DNA of 64,000 bases, taken from contig NZ_MWQY01000016.1 in NCBI RefSeq assembly GCF_002087085.1, positions 36,222 through 100,221 on the forward strand. The letters are read 5' to 3'. The notes below the pieces were generated by a model, which saw only the letters and a list, made by a program, of their open reading frames with translations, was not told where the DNA came from and searched no databases. Shown piece by piece: positions 62,246 through 64,000 of the stretch. The translations under genes and the position numbers were made by a program. The stretch's first letter is position 1. Each line of letters starts with the position of its first letter. This DNA comes from Marispirochaeta aestuarii (GTDB taxonomy: Bacteria > Spirochaetota > Spirochaetia > JC444 > Marispirochaetaceae).

Positions 62246-62373
62246 TAGTTTGCCCCGGACACATATTCCGGTAATAATGTTCCTGATGGTGGATCTGTTA
62301 CGTATTTTCATTACCGTTTTGAAGTAGCCATCGAATAAGTCCGCGAAACAGAACAGTACCGATTTTTTCTTTC

Positions 62374-62526
62374 GGCCCCCCGGCTTCGCCGTCGGGCCTG
62401 CTCCGGGGTTCGCGGCCTGTTTGCCGGGCTACTTCGTGCGCCCGGCGGGCCGCTTCCGTCCTGACGGACCCGGGCTTCCGCCCGGCCCTCCGCGTCCCTG
62501 GGGCGAGTGAAGCCTTCGGTAATCTC
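62374..62526. repeat. GC-rich dispersed repeat, copy B
   Basis: This second copy of the element matches copy A over about 130 bases and ends in the same CGGTAATCTC (62517-62526). It lies in the 383-base gap before the poly-Asp gene. The remaining bases of that gap hold an AT-rich stretch with a plausible TATAAA-like -10 region near 62545 and an ATCTGA/TCAGAT inverted repeat in the leader; nothing else was seen. Confidence 0.8.
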
Positions 62527-62628
62527 TCCGCTGGTAAACATATAAAAAATACTATATAAAACCGGTTTTTTCGTTCACCCGGGGGTATCTTTATATCTGA
62601 CAAGAAATATCAGATTAAGGAGCATACT

Positions 62629-63174
<546 letters not shown>

Positions 63175-63199
63175 TCGGTAATCTCGGGTCCCCGTTTTG

Positions 63200-63235
63200 C
63201 GACAGCCGCCCCTTGAAGGCGGCTGTCGTGTTTTT
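63200..63235 (+). terminator. Rho-independent terminator after the poly-Asp gene
   Basis: CGACAGCCGCC (63200-63210) pairs perfectly over 11 bases with GGCGGCTGTCG (63218-63228), with loop CCTTGAA, followed by TGTTTTT. It lies 26 bases after the stop codon. Confidence 0.85.
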
Positions 63236-63374
63236 AGTTTCCCCTCATAAAGCCTCCAGCCTTAGGCGTTCGATATTCGGGCGATCCGGGCGGTGGTCAG
63301 GACCTGACGCAACAGGCACAGGTAACAATCAAGAAAGGTGTTCATGCCTGGCGCCCCTGAAGCGGGTATGTATT

Positions 63375-64000
<626 letters not shown>

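Overview
The window looks like chromosomal DNA from a free-living, probably anaerobic spirochaete-like bacterium. This is inferred from a complete V-type ATPase operon, exported proteins whose leader ends in a Gly-Gly-x-Glu style junction (FAGGAAE, FSGGQTE), CheX as the chemotaxis phosphatase and molybdenum-dependent purine catabolism. No rRNA or tRNA is present to confirm it.

Layout. (1) 1-12.2 kb: a plus-strand catabolic cluster: the end of a threonine-synthase-like PLP enzyme, a three-subunit xanthine dehydrogenase family enzyme (Mo, 2Fe-2S and FAD subunits), a second PLP fold-type II enzyme, an 8-oxoguanine-deaminase-like amidohydrolase, a second FAD subunit (YgfM type), XdhD and the carbamoyltransferase YgeW. 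It resembles the E. coli yge/ygf/xdhD region tied to anaerobic purine breakdown. Three arrays of a G/A-rich degenerate repeat lie only between these genes. (2) 12.5-16.5 kb: a GNAT acetyltransferase, then a compact signalling operon (membrane CheA-like kinase, CheX, CheY), followed by a short remnant of a second GNAT gene. (3) 16.5-23.2 kb, minus strand: a full Wadjet (jetABCD) anti-plasmid defence operon. (4) 23.2-35.2 kb: a split YeeE/YedE sulfur-compound transporter behind a leader with a terminator-like hairpin, then mostly single housekeeping or regulatory genes (Rid family, DUF1697, AHSA1, YbaK, HD hydrolase, RelA/SpoT-TPR, GyrI-like, WYL regulator, PAS-GGDEF cyclase, nitroreductase) and mannonate dehydratase with three operator-like sites upstream. 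(5) 35.2-44.9 kb: the V-ATPase operon (G/H-C-I-K-F-E-A-B-D) followed by a universal stress protein and a PTS EIIA-Ntr protein. (6) 44.9-54.3 kb: CoA-disulfide reductase-rhodanese, ketopantoate reductase family, DUF3783, ClpB, a cytosolic GH13 glycosidase, DJ-1/PfpI and an AraC-GyrI regulator. (7) 54.5-61.2 kb: a TetR-controlled efflux operon (TolC, HlyD, two ABC ATPases, two ABC-2 permeases), which appears more GC-rich than its neighbours, with a perfect 11-bp inverted-repeat operator. (8) 61.2-64 kb: a repeat-rich, decaying tail with two copies of a GC-rich dispersed repeat, a small exported molybdopterin-domain protein, an exported protein with a poly-aspartate tail, a broken type I methyltransferase (hsdM) and 41-bp tandem repeats.

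How the genes work together. Region 1 would take purines through molybdenum hydroxylases to ring-opened products that YgeW and the PLP lyases process. The V-ATPase handles ion and energy balance at the membrane. Wadjet and the decayed hsdM mark present and past defence against foreign DNA. No single gene here is certainly a new system. The best candidates for new biology are the purine cluster with its paired PLP enzymes and cysteine-less XdhD, the repeat arrays inside it, the small CheA-like/CheX/CheY cassette, the transporter leader hairpin, and the poly-Asp exported protein.
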